The notes beneath the pieces were generated by a model. That model saw only the letters and a program-made list of their open reading frames with translations. It made no database searches and was not told where the DNA came from. This document shows positions 50,678 to 61,800 of a stretch of DNA of 64,000 bases, piece after piece. The first letter of the stretch is position 1. Every line of letters begins with the position of its first letter. This stretch comes from Cepaea nemoralis (taxonomy: Eukaryota; Mollusca; Gastropoda; Stylommatophora; Helicidae): assembly GCA_014155875.1 (NCBI GenBank), contig JACEFZ010017895.1, forward strand, positions 62,001 through 126,000. Direction: 5' to 3'. Made by a program: the position numbers and the translations under genes.

Positions 50678-51049
50678 ATTAAATTCCATTAATAATCAAA
50701 AAATTCTGCACAGACAAATCAGTGAGCTCAAAGGAAGAAAAATAAGAATAAATACAGGGTGTTTGAAATCAAAAACAGGAAAGATATTTTTGGAAGAAGG
50801 TGCTATAATGAAGAGGTGGAATGGGTATATAAGAGAATTATATAATGTAGAAAGGGAAGCATTAACAGAAGAAAGTTACTTCGAAGGCCCACCTATTCTA
50901 AAAGACGAAGTCGCTGACGCTATGGAACATATGAAGAAAGGAAAAACAGCTGGACCAGATGAAATCAGAATAGAAGAATTAGAAGTATTGTGAGAATTGG
51001 GGTTGATATATTAACCAAATTGCTGAATGATATTTACAACAGTGGATAT
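50678..51049 (+). pseudogene. Linker and RT start of the family A LINE
   Basis: ORF 50763-50993 has LEEGAIMKRWNGYIRELYNV and then AMEHMKKGKTAGPDEIRIEE, the KxxGPDxI motif that opens the RT domain in RTE elements. The reading stops at 50993, just before the DNA-element insertion. Confidence 0.75.
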
Positions 51050-51404
51050 TTACAGTGGCGTCACTGGGGTTGGTGTCACCCAGTGCGGTAAACTCTTGGT
51101 GTCACCCATCTAGACTTTCACCATGGTCTTCTTCCGAGTGTTCCTGTACCATATATAATCGCATATAGTAATGTTTGTAAAATAAGTCAAAAAGTTAATA
51201 AGGACATAAGAAAGAAAACAAATTGAACAATATAACTTCAATACTTCAGGTAAAACATAAATAAAGAACTTCGACAAACTCGGACAAAGTTAAATTTTTG
51301 TTATTTTGCTATGTCTGCTTTGTCAAATTTGCAATTTTTTTATTTTGGTGTCACCCCTTGATGGTGTCACCCGGTGCGGCCCGCACCCCCCGCACCCCCC
51401 TAGT
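51050..51404. mobile_element. Small non-autonomous DNA element in the LINE
   Basis: Bracketed by AGTGGATATTTAC on both sides (51041 and 51403), a good target duplication. Left end CAGTGGCGTCACTGGGG; interior with repeated GGTGTCACCC words (51070, 51105, 51343, 51365); right end GCACCCCCCGCACCCCCCTA. No transposase. RT coding resumes straight after it. Confidence 0.7.
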
Positions 51405-51634
51405 GGATATTTACCGAGCGATATGCTTAAATCTGTATTTATAGCAATACCAACGAGATCAGGAGCAATTGAATGTGAAGATTTTCGTACAATTAACATC
51501 ATAAACCATGTCTCTAAGCTTCTACTCAGAATTATAATGAGAAGAACAAGAAAGAAAATAAAAATGGAAATTAGTGAAAAACAGTATGGTTTTTTTTGGA
51601 AGGAAAGGGTACAAACAATGCAATATGGATGTTC
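51405..51634 (+). pseudogene. RT segment of the family A LINE
   Basis: YLPSDMLKSVFIAIPTRSGA then ECEDFRTINIINHVSKLLLR and EISEKQYGF, the RT fingers. Interrupted at AATGCAATATGGATGTT by the rRNA-mosaic insertion. Confidence 0.75.
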
Positions 51635-51829
51635 GTCCATCACGAATGATGAGGACCATTCATTCATTGCATCTTTTGATTTGATGAAGAACGAATGACT
51701 TGCGCTTTAGTTTGGATTATAGCGAGGTAGTGGTCGCGCAACTCCATCGACCTCGCTCTCTCGTCTGCGTCCATCTGGTTCCAGTGGCGAGCATGGCAAG
51801 ACGACTGGAGACGGACACAGATGCAGTGG

Positions 51830-51860
51830 ACGTTAGGCTGCCACGGCCAGTTATCCCTGT
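51830..51860 (-). rRNA. 28S rRNA-derived fragment
   Basis: The minus strand reads ACAGGGATAACTGGC exactly, followed by CGTGGCAGCCTAACG, closely matching the universally conserved eukaryotic large-subunit segment near the peptidyl-transferase/sarcin region (one deletion, few substitutions). A fragment only, not a functional gene. Confidence 0.8.
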
Positions 51861-51892
51861 ATATATTGGCTCTCGAGAGCCTCGTGCCAACG

Positions 51893-51923
51893 GCCCTTCC
51901 GTCAATTCCTTTAATTTTCAGTT
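51893..51923 (-). rRNA. 18S rRNA-derived fragment (internal, about nt 1130 of 18S)
   Basis: The minus strand reads CTGAAAATTAAAGGAATTGA then CGGAAGGGC. This is the conserved small-subunit segment used as a universal primer site, with one or two changes. Eukaryotic type (TTAAAGG...GGAAGGGC). Confidence 0.85.
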
Positions 51924-51953
51924 TTAAGACAAGCGTAGCGACAAGCGAATGAG

Positions 51954-51984
51954 CGTATGACTACTGATAGGATCAACCAGATAT
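51954..51984 (-). rRNA. 18S rRNA-derived fragment (5' end), copy 1
   Basis: The minus strand reads ATATCTGGTTGATCCTATCA then GTAGTCATACG, the first bases of 18S rRNA with about four substitutions. It is followed by CGCTTGTCTTAAA-like bases (51925-51938) that echo the next 18S positions. Confidence 0.85.
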
Positions 51985-52120
51985 CCATCGGATAGACGGA
52001 CTGTCCGCCAGAACAGACCACACACACATGCGATTAGCGAGATTCTACCACAGAAGATATTGCTCGTCTAAGTTGCGAACAAATCTGCCGATTTACGGCC
52101 GAGCCTCAGCAGTTCGCAAT

Positions 52121-52140
52121 GCATATGACTGCTGGCAGGA
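52121..52140 (-). rRNA. 18S rRNA-derived fragment (5' end), copy 2
   Basis: The minus strand reads TCCTGCCAGCAGTCATATGC, one mismatch to 18S positions about 10-30. It lies about 155 bases upstream of copy 1 in the same orientation. Confidence 0.75.
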
Positions 52141-52307
52141 CAGACTATACACGCACACGCAAGCCAAGAGTAGCATCGCTAAAGCGCGCCCTCCCGGTAC
52201 AAGGTGATACATGCAAAACCACTGGACGCCTACCGACGAGCTTTCAAGCTACGCCGGCAGGACTGACCGAAAAGCTATACCAGTTTACTGACTGCAGGCC
52301 CACTACT

Positions 52308-52418
<111 letters not shown>

Positions 52419-52644
52419 CTTATCGAGACTTTGTCGAACGGTGGTACAAATTTGCTCTTTTGCCCGCTCAAACCACGACCCTGGCTGCACGATGCGGTTA
52501 CATTCTCGAAACGCCTGCCTCGCTAACTTGCGTTGGCTGGGAAGATCCCATTTTGGTGCACCTCACACAGCCATCCGAGATAACGAACGCTAGACGCGGA
52601 ACTGATCTTGCGAACCAGACCACCCCTCATAAACAATGCAATAT

Positions 52645-53667
52645 ATATATATATATATATATTACGAACACTAACAGAAAGGTCAATTGAGAAACTGAGA
52701 GACATATTTATGCTTCATAGATTATACTAAGGCATTTGATAAAGTAAAACATGATGAGCTGATTAATATGTTGGAAGATATCAACATTGATGGGAAAGAT
52801 TTAAGAATAATAAAGAATATATTCTGGAACCAAGTAGCAGCAATTAAAATGGGAAATAAAGAGGATAGTTACGAACAGATAAAGCTAGGAGTACGAAAGG
52901 GGTGGGTCTTGTGACCCGATCTCTCTCCCTATATAGCGAAGTAATAATGAGAGAGATCAAAGAGAAGCCAGGAATACTAATCGAGAATATAATATAAACA
53001 ATATACACTATGCAGATGACACAGTATTGGTGGCGGAAATGCAACAGACCTACAACAATTCTTGGACATTGTAGTATCAGAGAGTGCACAGAAAGGACTC
53101 TCCTTGAGTATCAAGAAAACAGTAACAATGGTGATATCAAAGAAAATGGGGACACCAAAATGTGGCATAGAAATAGAAGGGGAAATTCTCAACCAAGTGG
53201 ATAATTTTAAATACCTAGGGGCACTTATAACATCAGATGGAAGATGTACAACAGAGATTAAGAGCAGAATAGGGCAGGCAAAAGCCGCATTTAAGAAAAT
53301 GAAGAGTATCTTATGCAATAAGTCGCTATCAATGAATGTAAGAAAGAGAGTGCTAAAATGCTATATAGAACCAGTTTTGCTGTATGGCAGCGAATCTTGG
53401 AATGTAAATGAACAAATTAGGAAGAACTTAGAAGCAACAGAGATGTGGTTTTTAAGACGAATGTTGCGAATTCCTTGGACTGCCAGAGTAACTAACAACG
53501 GTTGCCTGAAAGAGGCTAATGAAACTAGAACACTATATACAACAATAAGAAAGAGACAAACAGCTGTCTTTGATCACGTGATGAGAAGAGAGGCATTGGA
53601 GAAAATCGTGACAACTGGAAAGATCGAGGGGAAGAGAGGAAGAGGAATATCATCAGCAGAGTTGATT
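52645..53667 (+). pseudogene. RT core and C-terminus of the family A LINE
   Basis: Resumes after the insertion with TERSIEKLRDIFM, YTKAFDKVKHDELINMLEDI (a frameshift before it) and NYADDTVLVA (about 53010, catalytic YADD reconstructible by eye across frames only). ORF 53062-53673 then gives the post-RT region: FKYLGALITSDGRCTTEIKS, LLYGSESWNVNEQIRKNLEA, MWFLRRMLRIPWTARVTNNG and TTGKIEGKRGRG. It ends at SSAELIY where the mariner begins. Confidence 0.8.
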
Positions 53668-53744
53668 TATTAGGAGCGTTCATTTGAAATCCGTTCGTAC
53701 CGCACAGCGCGTAATTCTGTACGTTGACCATGATCATGTCATCC

Positions 53745-54241
53745 ATCCATCCATCATGTGCCATGCCGGTAAGCGTGGGCGGTCATGTTCTGCCATCTCA
53801 CTCGATCACCAGAGTCGTGGATCAGCTCCGTGTTTCTGTCTCGACCATGCCACAAGGCCAAGCCATCCAGGTACTTGCTTCTAGGTCTTCCCCTTGGTCT
53901 GTTCCCCTCGATCTTACCAGTTGTCACCAAATTCTCCAATCCATTTCTTCTCATAACATGCCCAAAAAATTTTGACTGTCTACGTCTAATTTCTCTAATC
54001 AATTTACGATCTTCATTTGTTTCTTGAAGGACTTGTTCATTGGTCTTTCTGGCTGTCCATGGTATTCTTTGCATATTCCTCTGAAACCACATCTCTACAG
54101 CCATCAGATGTTTTTCAGCCTGACTGCTCATTGTCCACGCTTCACATCCATACAAAAGTACAGGTTCAATGTAGCATCTCAACACTCTTTTTCTCGTTTC
54201 AATTGACATCTTTTTATTGGTCAATATGTTTTTCATCTTGC
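53745..54241 (-). pseudogene. LINE 3' end (RTE-type, family B) in the mariner
   Basis: Minus-strand ORF 54455-53754 contains LSKMKNILTNKKMSIETRKR, LLYGCEAWTMSSQAEKHLMA, MWFQRNMQRIPWTARKTNEQ, FFGHVMRRNGLENLVTTGKI and the end AWHGRDR-like/MTAHAYRHGT. The 3' tail is GATG repeats (53744-53758). The ORF N-terminus beyond 54241 is antisense of the next insertion. Confidence 0.75.
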
Positions 54242-54253
54242 TAAGTACTGACC

Positions 54254-55227
54254 TTTCGACCCACTGTGAGGAGGAAATGCAATGTCTACTATCTGCATTC
54301 TCCAATGCTTGTTCTGAATTTGGTTTAACAATTAGCAAAAAGAAGACACAGATTATGTCACAGGTTTCACATGGGGTACCATCAATCTTTATTGACGACG
54401 CCGAACTAGAGATGGTAGACAATTTTACATATCTAGGATCAGTGGTAAATAGCAAATTATCCCTAGATCAGGAAATCAACATCCTGATTGGTAAGGCAGC
54501 AACAACAATAAACTGGTTAAGAAAAAGAGTCTGGGAGAACAGGAAGCTTACTGCCAAAACAAAAGTCCTTGTCTATCAAGCATGTTACCTTAGTACTCTT
54601 CTTTATGGCAGTGAAACCTGGACAACTTACTCACACCAAGAGAAACGTTTAAACAGCTTTCATATGCGGTGTCTGCGAAGAATTCTTTGTATTAAGTGGC
54701 AAGACAAAATCACAAATACTGAAGTATTGGAAAGATCAGGTTGTGTGACGGTTTATTCCATGCTCAGCCTTCGTAGACTTAGATGGATAGGACATCTTAG
54801 GAGGATGGATGATGGTAGAATACCAAAGGACATCTTTTTTATTTGTGAATTACAGATGGGTAAGAGATCTCAGGGTCGGCCTCTACTACGATACAAAGAT
54901 GTGTGTAAGCGGGACATGATTGATACAGGCATTGATAATGCACATTGGGAGCAAGTCGCCGCTGAACGTGTTTCATGGAGGGCAAACATCAGAAATGGAA
55001 TAAAGACAAAGGAGAAAATTATTGCAGATGAGTCACACATCGAGCGTGTGAGACGTAAGATGTTGCATGATGGTGGAAATGATCACGTGTTCATATGCAC
55101 CCACTGTGAACGGACATTTACAGCGCGAATTGGCCTTATCAGTCACGTTCGCTACCGCCATAGGTAAAAGTTATTATGCCTTTTTAAAGCACAAACTATC
55201 GTCTGTCAAGACGGCAAAGTGCCAAAG
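54254..55227 (+). pseudogene. Zinc-finger LINE, 5'-truncated copy
   Basis: Perfect 12-bp direct repeats TAAGTACTGACC at 54242-54253 and 55228-55239 bracket it. Open reading to 55167: EEEMQCLLSAFSNACSEFGL, FTYLGSVVNSKLSLDQEINI, LLYGSETWTTYSHQEKRLNS, HMRCLRRILCIKWQDKI, LRRLRWIGHLRRMDDGRIPK and a C2H2 finger at the C-terminus (CTHCERTFTARIGLISHVRY then RH). It lacks endonuclease and RT. The open frame suggests a recent insertion. Same family as 22690-25515. Confidence 0.8.
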
Positions 55228-55284
55228 TAAGTACTGACCAATGAATAAAAGAGCACATGCTTATCGTTCCATGATGCATAGCTT

Positions 55285-56266
55285 GTTTCTGACAGTTGAG
55301 AAAATGGCTGGATTGACCAAAATCCGTCCAAAGAAGCTCAAAGAGCAGTGATTCAGTTTCTTTCATTTGAAGGATGTCGACCAGTGCACATTCATCGAAG
55401 AATGCAGGCAGCTTACGGTAACAAATGTGTGTCGTCGAAGACAACAGTGACAGACTGGGCACGAATGTTTCTGAAAGGACGTAAGTTCACGATAGATCTT
55501 CGATGGCCAGGTCAAGCGCATATTGTTGCAACAGAAAAAAAACCATCGCCAAAATTGATGCAGCAGTACAGATGAACGGTTTTCGAAGCATACGTTCGCT
55601 AGCGAAAGAATTTGATGAGTCAATTAGGACAATTCAAAAGTTCGTTTGTAAGAAACTGGAATATCGGAAGGTGTGTTCACAGTGGGTACCACGGATGTTG
55701 ACCGACCACCAAAAAGAAGAACGCACGGGATGGTGTTTGAGCCACTTGGTGCGTTACAGAGTGGAGGGTGTTGCATTTCTCTTCCGCATAGTGACAAGTG
55801 ATGATTCATGGTCTCACCACTTTGCAGCAAAAGAGAGAGCATGCAATGGAAGTATGCTGGTTCATCAAAAGCCAAAACATTCAAGTTGCAGGTTTCCGCG
55901 GGTAGGGTTATGCTGAGCGCATTTTTTGACCATGATGGGCTATTGTTGGCCGACTTTAAAGAACCTGGTGTCAACATCAACTCTACCCACTACTTGCAAA
56001 CAATAGACAAGCTGCAAAAAGACATCAAGAGTAAACGACCCGGCATGCTTTCTCGCGGTGTGATTTTGTTGCACGATAAATGCGATTTTCATTTGTTCGG
56101 ACCTCTAAAACAAAAGCTCTCAGGGGGGCAACGATTTCACACAGATGCAGACGTAATGAACGCGGTAAACACTTGGTTCAGTGAGCAACCACAATCTTTT
56201 GTTTTTTTTGCGGACGGCCTACCTAAGCAATGGGATGCTTGTCTGAATGCCTACGGCGACTTTTGA
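55285..56266 (+). pseudogene. Mariner (DD34D-type) transposase remnant
   Basis: Helix-turn-helix part: VIQFLSFEGCRPVHIHRRMQ across a frame break, AAYGNKCVSSKTTVTDWARM (55408 onward) and FLKGRKF. Second helix region: FRSIRSLAKEFDESIRTIQK, then RMLTDHQKEER (ORF 55503-55916). Catalytic region: IVTSDDSW (first Asp), then in ORF 55808-56266 RVMLSAFFDHDG, STHYLQTIDKLQKDIKSKRP, ILLHDK (second Asp) joined directly to CDFHLFGPL. About 33 residues between the second and third catalytic Asp are deleted. The end is PKQWDACLNAYGDF. At least two frameshifts. It resembles the SETMAR-type mariner group. Confidence 0.8.
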
Positions 56267-56393
56267 CCAACCCATGGTGCATAATTCATTCAAAATGAAT
56301 GCTTTGTTTAATTCTACCACACCTGTTAATGTTTCTTTCATGCTTTTGTAATAAAGCCAATGGAACAGGTTTCAAATGAACGACCCGTAGATA

Positions 56394-56779
56394 TATGCAG
56401 TATGGACTTGACGTGATACAGCGAAGTATGCCAGGCAATAAATCGTTCAAGATATTACTTTGGGCTTCTGTGTTTATATTCACTAAGGGAATACATTATT
56501 TTGAATATTTGATATGTAAAGATGAGTAGTTGAAATGGCGGAACGGAAGACCAGATTGTGCTTGCCAAATATGTGACATTTAAAAGGAAAAGTTCGTTCA
56601 AGCGTTCGTTCGTTCTCTCGTTCGTTCGTTTATTCGTTCTGTTTCTTGATAACTCCCTTCAAGTGGTTGGTTATGTAAGTATGTCTCTTACTTTAAGTCA
56701 GTCTCCGAGTGTTTGATCGCGTGCATGTGTTTCTACTTCGTCTCACTTTTTTTGTGAGTCCATATAAAGTAAATATACC
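56394..56779. other. No gene recognised
   Basis: Contains a short GTTC-rich run (56592-56640). Nothing else identified. Confidence 0.4.
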
Positions 56780-56917
56780 CACTACTAGCGTAACACAAAT
56801 TACTAGTAACATTATACCAATTACTAATAACAGTACTCGAAATACTACTAACACTGTGCCAACTAAAATAATATACCCTGACTATTAAAAAAACGTGTCT
56901 CTCTTTCCCACTTTCCC

Positions 56918-57015
<98 letters not shown>

Positions 57016-57633
57016 TCCCCACCCTCATATTGTTTTAAAAAGCAAAATTAAGAAAGAGTAAAACATAGGTAGACAAACAAAACGAAAGAAAGAAAGGCAG
57101 ACGAAAAACCAAGAGACAAACAGAAACCCAAACAGAGGACAGAACTTCGAATCAGATATTCTATACTATACCGACTACTGATATCATTATCCCAGTTACT
57201 CCAGCATTATACCAATTGCTACTAACATTTCACCAACTACAGCTAACAATTTGTTAACTGCTTTTAACATTATACCAATTACTGCTAACACTATACCAGT
57301 TACTGCTAACATTATACCGGTCACTGCTAATATCATAACATTTTACTGCTAACATTATACCAGTCAATGCTAACATTATAACAGTTTCCTGCTAACATTA
57401 TAACAATTTACTGCTAACATTATACCAGTTACTGCTCACAGTATACCATTATACCAATTACTACTGAATTTACCAATTTCTTCTGACATTATACCAATTA
57501 CTACTGACATTATACCAATTGCTATTGACATTTTACCAATTACTACAGACATTATACCAATCACTATTGACATTTTACCAATTACTGCTAATATTTTACC
57601 AGTTCCTACTAAAATTATACTAGTCACACCCCT
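56780..57633 (-). repeat. 21-bp minisatellite, mirror array, with (CT)n
   Basis: The minus strand repeats the ACTGGTATAATGTTAGCAGT unit of the array at 30825-31500. Units are clear at 56790-56880 and 57170-57633; between them lie a CT microsatellite (about 56915-57008) and 150 bases of unique sequence. Confidence 0.9.
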
Positions 57634-58671
57634 CTGACGTGTCTCCACCTCGCCGTGGTAGAGGAGCTTGCGTGTTCCAATGACCCCAAGAGCTATGCCG
57701 ACGGTAGCACGGCTACTGGCAGGGTCTTCCATGTCGGACAGGTCAAGGGATAGGAGCCAGACCAAGAGAGACACACACCTGCTGCCTTGCAGGTAGACTG
57801 GGGACAGGCAGTCAAAATCTAGGCATAAGCAAATCCATTGTACTCAAAGTCCGAATCAAGCGCACGAAGCCACTACATTCTTGGTCCAGACACATTTTCT
57901 ACGGCTCTCATTTTAGGGATCTGGCTGAACGCCTCTAAGTCAATATCCCTCGGATGCGAGGGCCGGGCCGATACTCAAACACTGCAAAATGGAGTTGAGA
58001 TGCTGAGCCGGTAGCACATGCAGCCTACCTCGTGAGCGTTAATAAAAGTTGAAAAAGCATCCCACGAAAGATGGAAAAACGTCTCATTGGCACGAAATGG
58101 AACACTTGGCTAGCGAATCCATTACGTGGAAGTCCGAAGCGAAAGCCCGCTGAGAGGATGTCTCATTGACATTTAATGGAACGCTTGGCTAGGGAATCCA
58201 TTACGTGGAAGTCAGAAGGAAAAGCTTGCTGTGCGGATGTCGTCTGCAGACTGACCGTGCCTGGTTTGCGTGGGGAGCTGCCAGTGGCGAACGAAATACT
58301 CAATACATGGAGTGAATTAAATCAGCCATGAGCAGGACGTGGCGATTCCCTGGGTGAGCCCAGTACCAGAGCGCTATGTATCCGCTCTTCAATTATGAAA
58401 GCCTCCTTGGATGGTGGTAAATGCCCATGGACTGCCTCTGCCTTCCCTTGAGGGCTGAACGTGAAGTCTTCGACCGTTCTAACTTGACCAGCTGGGATGT
58501 GGACGGCACCACAACAATGAGAGTCACCCAAGGATGGCTAACTTGAAGAAAAAACGACCACTACAGTCGGATATGTTGGTCTAAGGGTTTAGGCCCAAGG
58601 GTGCATAACGAGACACGACGCAATAACGTCTGGAAAAAAAAACTCCGGAAGAAAGCAGAAGAAGAAGATAC
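57634..58671 (+). mobile_element. About 1-kb insertion, probable retroelement 5' region
   Basis: Inserted in the 21-bp array, with AGTCAC at both edges (57629 and 58673). Begins CCCTCTGACGTGTCTCCACC TCGCC and ends in an A-rich AGAAGAAGAAGATACC tail. Internal direct repeats near 58085 and 58155 (CTCATTG...GGAACGCTTGGCTAG, ATCCATTACGTGGAAGTC) recall a leader region. Frames are short and broken with no recognised domain. From memory such starts occur in non-LTR elements of animals; treat as tentative. Confidence 0.5.
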
Positions 58672-58986
58672 CAGTCACTGCTAACATTATACCAGTTCCA
58701 CCCATCCATCATGTGCCATGCCGGTAAGCGTGGGTGGTCATGTTCTGCAATCTCACTCGATCACCAGAGTCGTGGATCAGCTCCGTGTTCCTGTCTCGAC
58801 CATGCCATCCAGATATTTACTTCTCGGTCTTCCCCTTGGTCTCTTCCCTTCGATCTTGCCATTCGTCACCAAGTTCTCCAAGTCACTTCTTCTCATAACA
58901 TGTCCAACAAAATTTTGACTGTCTACGTCTAATGACTCTAATCAGTTTACGATCTTCATTTGTTTCTTGAAGGACTTGTTCATTGG
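58672..58986 (-). pseudogene. LINE 3' end (RTE-type, family B)
   Basis: After a stub of the 21-bp array, 58700-58986 is very similar to 53756-54042: GTGCCATGCCGGTAAGCGTG, GATCACCAGAGTCGTGGATC and ATTTGTTTCTTGAAGGACTT. The encoded minus-strand end is HDSGDRVRLQNMTTHAYRHG-like. It joins another LINE tail head-on at 58987. Confidence 0.7.
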
Positions 58987-59205
58987 TTCAGATCAGACTA
59001 CGAGAACAGCAAATTAAAAGAGGGGTGGTCAAACAAGAACACTACGCAGGAAGGCAAAGAAGATTTATAAACCAACACAGAACTAGCGTCGTTAGCCGCT
59101 ACACGCAGCGGGATTTGCTGAGGAGGGGATCCGAGCACTTATGGACTGAATGGTTCGATGTGCAATGAGGATGATCTGTCGACTAACTAACTAACTAACT
59201 AACTA
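58987..59205 (+). pseudogene. 3' end of the RNase H-bearing LINE with (TAAC)n tail
   Basis: ORF 58983-59168: RLREQQIKRGVVKQEHYAGR then QRRFINQHRTSVVSRYT, the same C-terminus as the minus-strand copy at 27571-27786. The 3' end is GATGATCTGTCGAC followed by TAAC repeats (59183-59203). Inverted relative to the left-arm copy. Confidence 0.75.
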
Positions 59206-59415
59206 AAGATCAAGTACCAGTCTCGCACACCCCACTGGTTTTCGAGCATAGAGAGAAACCGAGCTCTGCAATACAATTACCGTGAAAATGATCCTTCGGT
59301 ACAGGGCGGGAAGAAGGTCTCCACACCATCAGACTCTGACAGACGGACCTTTGTCAGGGATCACACTGCCTGGGCACCAATGAGAAGGACTCAGTTACAA
59401 CTCGGTCTTCCTGTG
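59206..59415. other. No gene recognised
   Basis: Short unique region between the LINE tail and the minisatellite. Confidence 0.4.
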
Positions 59416-61545
59416 CATCCATCAACCAACCAACATTCCACCAGTAATCAACCAACCTTCCATCATCAATCAACCAACCTTCCATCATCAACCAACCAAC
59501 TTCCATCAGCAACCAAACTTCCATCATCAACCAACCAACTTCCATCATCAACCAACCAACTTTCCATCATCAACCAACCAACTTCCATCAGCAACCAAAC
59601 TTCCATCATCACCCAACCAACTTCCATCATCAACCAACCAACTTTCCATCATCAATCAACCAACCTTCTATCAGCAACCAACGAACCTTCTATCATCAAC
59701 CAACCAACTTCCATCAGCAACCAACCAATCTTCCATCACCAACCAACCAACTTCCATTAGCAGCCAACCAATCTTCCATCACCAACCAACCGTCCATCAT
59801 CACCATCATCAACCACCCAACCGTCCATCATTAACCAACCAACCTTCCATCAGCAACCAATCACACCCTTCCATTATCAACCAACCACGCTTCAGTCAGC
59901 AACCATCCAACTTTTCATCAGGAACCAACCAACCTGCCATCATCAGCCACTCAACCTTCCATCAGTAACCAACAAACCTCCATCAGTAACCAACAAACTT
60001 CTATCATCAACCACTCAACCTTCCATCAGCAACCAACAAACTTTCCATCATAACCCAACCAACATTCCATCATCACACAACCATCCGTCCATCATTAATC
60101 AACCAACCGTCTATCATCACCCAACCAACGTCCATCATCAACCAACCACTTTCCATCATGAACCAACAAACATTCAGCAGCAACCAACCAACTTCCATCA
60201 TCAACCAACTAACTTCCATCATCAGCCAACCAACTTCCATCATCAACCAACCACCTTCCAGCAGCAACCAACCAACTTCCATCATCAACCAACCAACTTC
60301 CATCATCAACCAACCAACTTCCATCATCAACCAACCAACTTCCAGCAGCAACCAACCAACTTCCATCATCAACCAACTAACTTCCATCATCAACCAACCA
60401 ACTTCCTGCAGCAACTAACCAACTTCCATCATCAACAAAAAACTTCCATCATCAACCAACCAACTTCCATCATCAACCAACAAACTTCCATCACCAACCA
60501 ACAAACTTCCATCACCAACCAGCAAACTTCCATCACCAACCAACAAACTTCCATCACCAACCAACAAACTTCTATCATCAACCAACAAACTTCCATCATC
60601 AACCAACAAACTTCTATCACCAACCAACAAACTACTATCATCAATCAACAAACTTCCATCACCAACCAACAAACTTCCATCATCAACCAACAAGCTTCCA
60701 TCATCAACCAACAAACTTCCATCATCAACCAACCAACTTCCAGCAGCAACCAACCAACTTCCATCATCAACCAACCAACTTCCATCATCAATCAACAAAC
60801 TTCCATCATCAACCATCAAACTTCCATCATCAACCATCAAACTTCCATCATCACCCAACAAACGTCCATCATCAACCAACAAACTTCCATCATCAACCAA
60901 TAAACTTCCATCATCAACCAATAAACTTCCATCATCAACCAATAAACTTCCATCATCAACCAACAAACTTCCATCATCAACCAACAAACTTCCATCATCA
61001 ACCAATAAACTTCCATCATCAATTAACCAACTTCCATCATCAACCATCAAACTTCCATCACCAACCATCAAACTTCCATCATCAACCATCAAACTTCCAT
61101 CATCAACCAAACAACTTCCAACAGCAACCAACCAACTTCCATCATCAACCAACCAACTTCCATCATCAACCAACCAACTTCCATCATCAACCAACAAACT
61201 TCCATCATCAACCAACCAACTTCCAGCAGCAACCAACCAAATTCCATCATCAACCAACAACTTCCATCATGAACCAACAAACTTCCATCATCAACCATCA
61301 AACTTCCATCATCAACCATCAAACTTCCATCATCAACCATCAAACTTCCATCATAACCAAACAACTTTCATCAACAACCAACCAACTTCCATCAACAACC
61401 AATCTTCCTTCCATCATCAACCAACCAACTTTCCATCAACAACCACCCAACTTCCATCAACAACCATTCTTCCTTCCATCATCAACCAACCAACTTTCCA
61501 TCAACAACCACCCAACCTTCCATCATCAACATTATCAAATGCTTT
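59416..61545 (-). repeat. About 21-bp minisatellite, mirror of 20521-21745
   Basis: Plus-strand unit CAACCAACTTCCATCATCAA with 17-22 bp variants and CAGCAGCAACC interruptions. About 100 copies. Long ORFs (for example 60415-61260 minus, VDDGSWL repeats) are translations of the 21-bp unit. Units are most uniform at 60480-61250. Confidence 0.93.
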
Positions 61546-61552
61546 AATAATT

Positions 61553-61800
61553 GGTAAGCCAACGCTGTGGCGAAGGGGTTGCGAACACGACTTGTAATCC
61601 TTCATGCCGCGTTCGAAACACAGCTACCGGCGACTTGGAAGCAGATCGCCTTGCGCTGGTTTTCATACAATTGTATGAGTGCCAGTCGTTCCAAAATCAG
61701 TAGCATAACTGTTTAACATGAACTTGTCAAAACATCATAAAAAGTCCAAATAAAACAAATGCTGGGATTGACTGCGTCGTCCTGTAAAGGATATGCAACT
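61553..61800 (+). mobile_element. tRNA-derived SINE (right arm copy)
   Basis: Head GTAAGCCAACGCTGTGGCGA with a B-box-like GTTCGAAAC near 61613; body CATACAATTGTATGAGTGCC; 3' domain GTCGTCCTGTAAAGGATATG and an AACTAACTAAC tail. Mirror of 20265-20515. Confidence 0.7.

Larger units (their letters stand above)
53668..56393 (+). mobile_element. Mariner-family transposon with nested LINE fragments
   Basis: Candidate terminal inverted repeats: GAGCGTTCATTTGAAATCCG near 53677 and, at 56364-56390, the complement of GGGTCGTTCATTTGAAACCT. TA lies at both edges. The interior carries a transposase remnant (55285-56266). The part from about 53735 to 55227 is two LINE fragments. The left flank is the family A LINE but the right flank is not its continuation, so either a deletion followed or the two ends belong to different copies. 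Confidence 0.6.

Noticed and set aside
51830..52140. A genuine rRNA gene
   Set aside because: Only 20-31 base fragments of 18S and 28S are present, out of full context and inside a LINE insertion.
54217..55167. A host zinc-finger gene
   Set aside because: The 316-residue frame is the C-terminal half of a LINE protein, is bracketed by 12-bp duplications, and has a decayed relative at 22.7-25.5 kb.
60415..61260. 281-residue minus-strand ORF of VDDGSWL repeats
   Set aside because: Translation of the 21-bp minisatellite; similar ORFs occur in the other frames.
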